Assembly: GCA_019416395.1 (NCBI GenBank)
Contig: DXXH01000032.1
Coordinates: 1-7,674, forward strand
DNA: 7,674 bases
Origin: Clostridiales bacterium
Lineage (GTDB): Bacteria; Bacillota; Clostridia; Oscillospirales; Acutalibacteraceae
Direction: 5' to 3'
This document shows positions 5,781 through 7,674 of the stretch, one piece after another. Numbering within the stretch: the stretch's first letter is position 1; the number at the start of each line of letters is the position of its first letter. Both the position numbers and the translations under genes were made by a program. Under the pieces are notes generated by a model that did not search any database, was not told the DNA's origin, and saw only the letters and a list, made by a program, of their open reading frames with translations.

Positions 5781-6551
5781 TTGAATATTTTATGCATCGG
5801 CGATGTAGTCGGCACCCCCGGGTGCCAGTTCCTACGGGCTCATCTGCCCGCTTTGAAAAAGACAAAAGCCATTGACTTGGTCATCGCCAACGGGGAAAAC
5901 TCCGCGGACGGCAACGGGATCACCCCCACTTCCGCGGAATACCTGCTGGACAGCGGGGTGGACGTGATCACCACGGGAAATCACAGTTTCCGCCGGCGGG
6001 AGTGCTATGACTTCTACGACTCCTGTGAGACGCTGCTCCGACCGGCCAACTACCCTGCCGGGGCTCCTGGAAAGGGCATGTGCATTGTGGACATGGGCCG
6101 GGTACAGGTGGCGGTGATCAATCTGATGGGTACGGTCTATCTGGAAAATCTCCCCTGCCCCTTTGAAACCCTGGATCAGCTTTTGAAAACCCCGGATCTT
6201 CCCAAACTCTGCATCGTGGATTTCCATGCGGAAGCCACGGGGGAAAAACGTGCTTTGGGATTTTTCGCCGACGGCCGGGTGACCGCCTTATTCGGCACCC
6301 ACACCCACGTGCAGACCGCTGACGAGTGCCTGCTTCCCCACGGCAGCGGCTACATCACCGATGCCGGCATGACTGGTGTGATCGACTCAGTGCTGGGGGT
6401 CAAACCGGAAATCATCATCGGCAAGCTCCGCACCAAAATGCCCGCCCGGTTTGACTGGGCAAAAGGCCCCTGCAAAATGGACTGTGTTCTGTTCTCCGCC
6501 GACGAGCGCACCGGCCTTTGCACCGGTGTGGAACGGCTTTCTCTGACCTGA
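5781..6551 (+). CDS. ymdB: YmdB-family metallophosphoesterase (TIGR00282)
   Basis: This calcineurin-like phosphodiesterase of 256 residues is close to the Bacillus subtilis protein of about 264. The dimetal site is visible in family order: D8 (GDVVG), E39-N40 (NGENS), N67-H68 (TTGNHSF), H149 (DFHAEATGEK), and H174 and H176 (GTHTHVQT). Bacillus YmdB hydrolyses cyclic nucleotides in vitro and affects biofilm-related expression; its exact role here is unknown. The start is TTG at 5781-5783 (reads as MNILCIGDVVG), eight bases after AAAGGAG (5766-5772). The frame is open back to 5625, but that part includes the rny hairpin and has no family sequence. An ATG at 5776 is out of frame and gives only ATG-TCT-TGA. 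The protein lies downstream of rny, as in other Firmicutes, and ends at a strong terminator. Confidence 0.94.
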   Translation: MNILCIGDVVGTPGCQFLRAHLPALKKTKAIDLVIANGENSADGNGITPTSAEYLLDSGVDVITTGNHSFRRRECYDFYDSCETLLRPANYPAGAPGKGMCIVDMGRVQVAVINLMGTVYLENLPCPFETLDQLLKTPDLPKLCIVDFHAEATGEKRALGFFADGRVTALFGTHTHVQTADECLLPHGSGYITDAGMTGVIDSVLGVKPEIIIGKLRTKMPARFDWAKGPCKMDCVLFSADERTGLCTGVERLSLT

Positions 6552-6573
6552 TCTTCGAGTGGCTGTTGATTTT

Positions 6574-6606
6574 GGCGTACCAGGCTAATCGTGGTACGCC
6601 TTTTTT
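6574..6606 (+). terminator. Intrinsic terminator of the rny-ymdB unit
   Basis: GGCGTACC (6574-6581) pairs perfectly with GGTACGCC (6593-6600) across an 11-base loop, followed at once by TTTTTT (6601-6606). It stands 22 bases after the ymdB stop. Confidence 0.93.
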
Positions 6607-6640
6607 CATGCTTTGAAAGCCTGCCCATATAACTTGAACT

Positions 6641-6714
6641 CCCTTTTCAAAAGCTGGGGGGGCACGGCAAATCTGTAAGAATCTGCCGTAAATATGTTCT
6701 GTTCTGGAAAAGGG
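6641..6714 (+). repeat. Nested hairpin element between terminator and fakA promoter
   Basis: CCCTTTTC (6641-6648) is perfectly complementary to GAAAAGGG (6707-6714). Inside lies a second stem, ACGGCA (6664-6669) with TGCCGT (6684-6689), with a 14-base loop. It sits outside the expected fakA transcript and after the ymdB terminator. It has no strong T run directly behind it, although TATTTTTT occurs at about 6725-6732. The function is unknown, and no promoter for it is clear. Confidence 0.4.
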
Positions 6715-6764
6715 GATTGAGTCGTATTTTTTGGACGTGATTTTCAGAAATCCACAGGGAACGA

Positions 6765-6793
6765 TTGTATTTTTCTGTTTTTTGTGATAAACT
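6765..6793 (+). promoter_or_regulatory. Probable fakA promoter
   Basis: A moderate -35 TTGTAT (6765-6770) is followed after 17 bases by -10 TAAACT (6788-6793). A TG one base before it (6785-6786) gives an extended -10 that may make up for the weak -35. The T-rich spacer is also promoter-like. The predicted start near 6800 leaves a leader of about 37 bases. Confidence 0.6.
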
Positions 6794-6836
6794 AATTGAA
6801 AGATATACCATCTATCTGGTGAAGGATGTGTTACCC

Positions 6837-7674
6837 GTGATTTTAGGTTCTCAACTGAAAAACGCTATTATATCCGGTTCCAACAATATTTCCAAGTATA
6901 AGAAGCAAGTCAATGAGTTGAACATCTTCCCTGTTCCCGATGGCGATACCGGCACCAACATGTCTATGACCATTGGCGCTGCCGCCGAGGAAATGAAAAA
7001 GCTGGACGACTCTTCCACCGCTTCCCAAGTGGCGAAAAAAGCCGCTTCCACCATGCTGCGGGGCGCCCGGGGCAACTCCGGCGTGATTTTGTCCCTGCTG
7101 TTCCGGGGGATTTCCAAAGGCCTGGAAGGCCGGGAAGAGATTTCCGCCGAGGATCTGGTGGCGGCATTGGAACTGGGCGTGGACGAGGCCTATAAGGCTG
7201 TGATGAAGCCCACTGAGGGCACAATCCTCACAGTGGCCCGTGTAGCCGCAGAACGCGCCCGGGAAGCCCTGGAACTGGGCAGCGATCCCGTTCAGGTATG
7301 GGACGCCGCCTGCATGGGCGCCGCCGACGCTTTGGAAGAAACTCCCGAACTGCTGCCGGTACTGAAAAAGGCTGGTGTAGTTGACGCGGGCGGCCAGGGC
7401 CTGTGCCTGATTTTTGAAGGCATGCTCAGCGTATTCCGCAGCGGCATTGTGCTGGAATGCGGCCTTTCCGAAGAGGAAAAAGCCCAGGAGACCGCCGAGT
7501 TCTTCCGGAATGTGGCAGCGGAATTCGACAGCGAGATCAATTTCACCTACTGCACGGAATTTGTGGTGGGCCGTGATCCCGAGGTCCAAAAGGACCCCTT
7601 AGAGCTCCGGCTGTACCTGGAAACCATTGGCGACTGTGTGGTGGTGGTGGACGATGACGAGATCATCAAAACCC
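6837..7674 (+). CDS. fakA: FakA-like fatty acid kinase, DAK2 domain (3' truncated)
   Basis: FakA (YloV family) phosphorylates fatty acids presented by a FakB (DegV-like) protein, feeding exogenous acids into phospholipid synthesis. The window holds 279 codons of a family usually near 550. The N-terminal DhaL/DAK2 kinase domain is clear: FPVPDGDTGTNM (31-42) with magnesium-binding aspartates D35 and D37, ARGNSG (77-82) at the nucleotide site, PTEGTILTVARVA (125-137), and VDAGGQGL (182-189). The linker and middle domain begin after about 205, including the conserved YCTEFVV (238-244). The start is GTG at 6837-6839, with AAGGA ten bases upstream; an in-frame GTG at 6828 is too close to that site. 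The often-adjacent Asp23-family gene is not upstream here, and the FakB partner is not in the window. The cut is the window edge, not a mutation. Confidence 0.93.
   Translation, partial: MILGSQLKNAIISGSNNISKYKKQVNELNIFPVPDGDTGTNMSMTIGAAAEEMKKLDDSSTASQVAKKAASTMLRGARGNSGVILSLLFRGISKGLEGREEISAEDLVAALELGVDEAYKAVMKPTEGTILTVARVAAERAREALELGSDPVQVWDAACMGAADALEETPELLPVLKKAGVVDAGGQGLCLIFEGMLSVFRSGIVLECGLSEEEKAQETAEFFRNVAAEFDSEINFTYCTEFVVGRDPEVQKDPLELRLYLETIGDCVVVVDDDEIIKT

Noticed and set aside
1..7674. CRISPR arrays, phage genes, toxin-antitoxin or defence systems, tRNA and rRNA genes
   Set aside because: No spaced direct repeats, no cloverleaf with conserved tRNA loops, no rRNA-like sequence and no defence-like domains were seen on either strand.

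Overview
The window looks like the end of an assembled contig from a fairly GC-rich member of the Clostridia, perhaps an Oscillospiraceae-like gut anaerobe. The evidence is a T-box-controlled thrS, the adjacent pair rny (RNase Y) and ymdB, a FakA-type fatty acid kinase, strong AGGAGG-like ribosome binding sites paired with TTG or GTG starts, and GC-rich third codon positions. Family level is inference; I cannot run a phylogeny. The first 27 bases are not biological: they are the 3' part of the Nextera transposase adapter, so about 7.6 kb is genomic.

Layout, left to right. (1) 1-27 adapter; 30-89 the last codons of an unrecognised plus-strand gene; 155-186 a bidirectional terminator shared with the convergent gene that follows. 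(2) Minus strand, 300-3677: an EamA/DMT-family transporter built of two near-duplicate halves (300-1163), a 232-base spacer with several nested inverted repeats, threonyl-tRNA synthetase (1396-3300), its T-box leader with an ACC threonine specifier and a 13-bp leader terminator, and a near-consensus extended -10 promoter at 3649-3677. (3) A divergent control region. A plus-strand promoter-like sequence at 3730-3759 shares an extended -35 block with the thrS promoter and carries a dyad in its spacer. It is followed by an AT-rich stretch and about 250 bases with no convincing gene. (4) Plus strand, 4059-6606: rny (TTG start), a hairpin, ymdB (TTG start) and a clear terminator. (5) A 230-base gap with a nested hairpin element and a promoter, then the first 279 codons of a fakA-like gene (GTG start), cut by the window edge.

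The genes cover core information processing and housekeeping. ThrRS charges tRNA(Thr) under T-box control, and the transporter downstream may share its transcript. RNase Y starts mRNA decay, YmdB is its usual genomic partner, and FakA activates exogenous fatty acids. I see no phage, insertion sequence, CRISPR or defence system, and no clear new system. The points most worth a second look are the possible thrS-transporter T-box operon, the mirrored divergent promoters, and the three unexplained structured intergenic elements.
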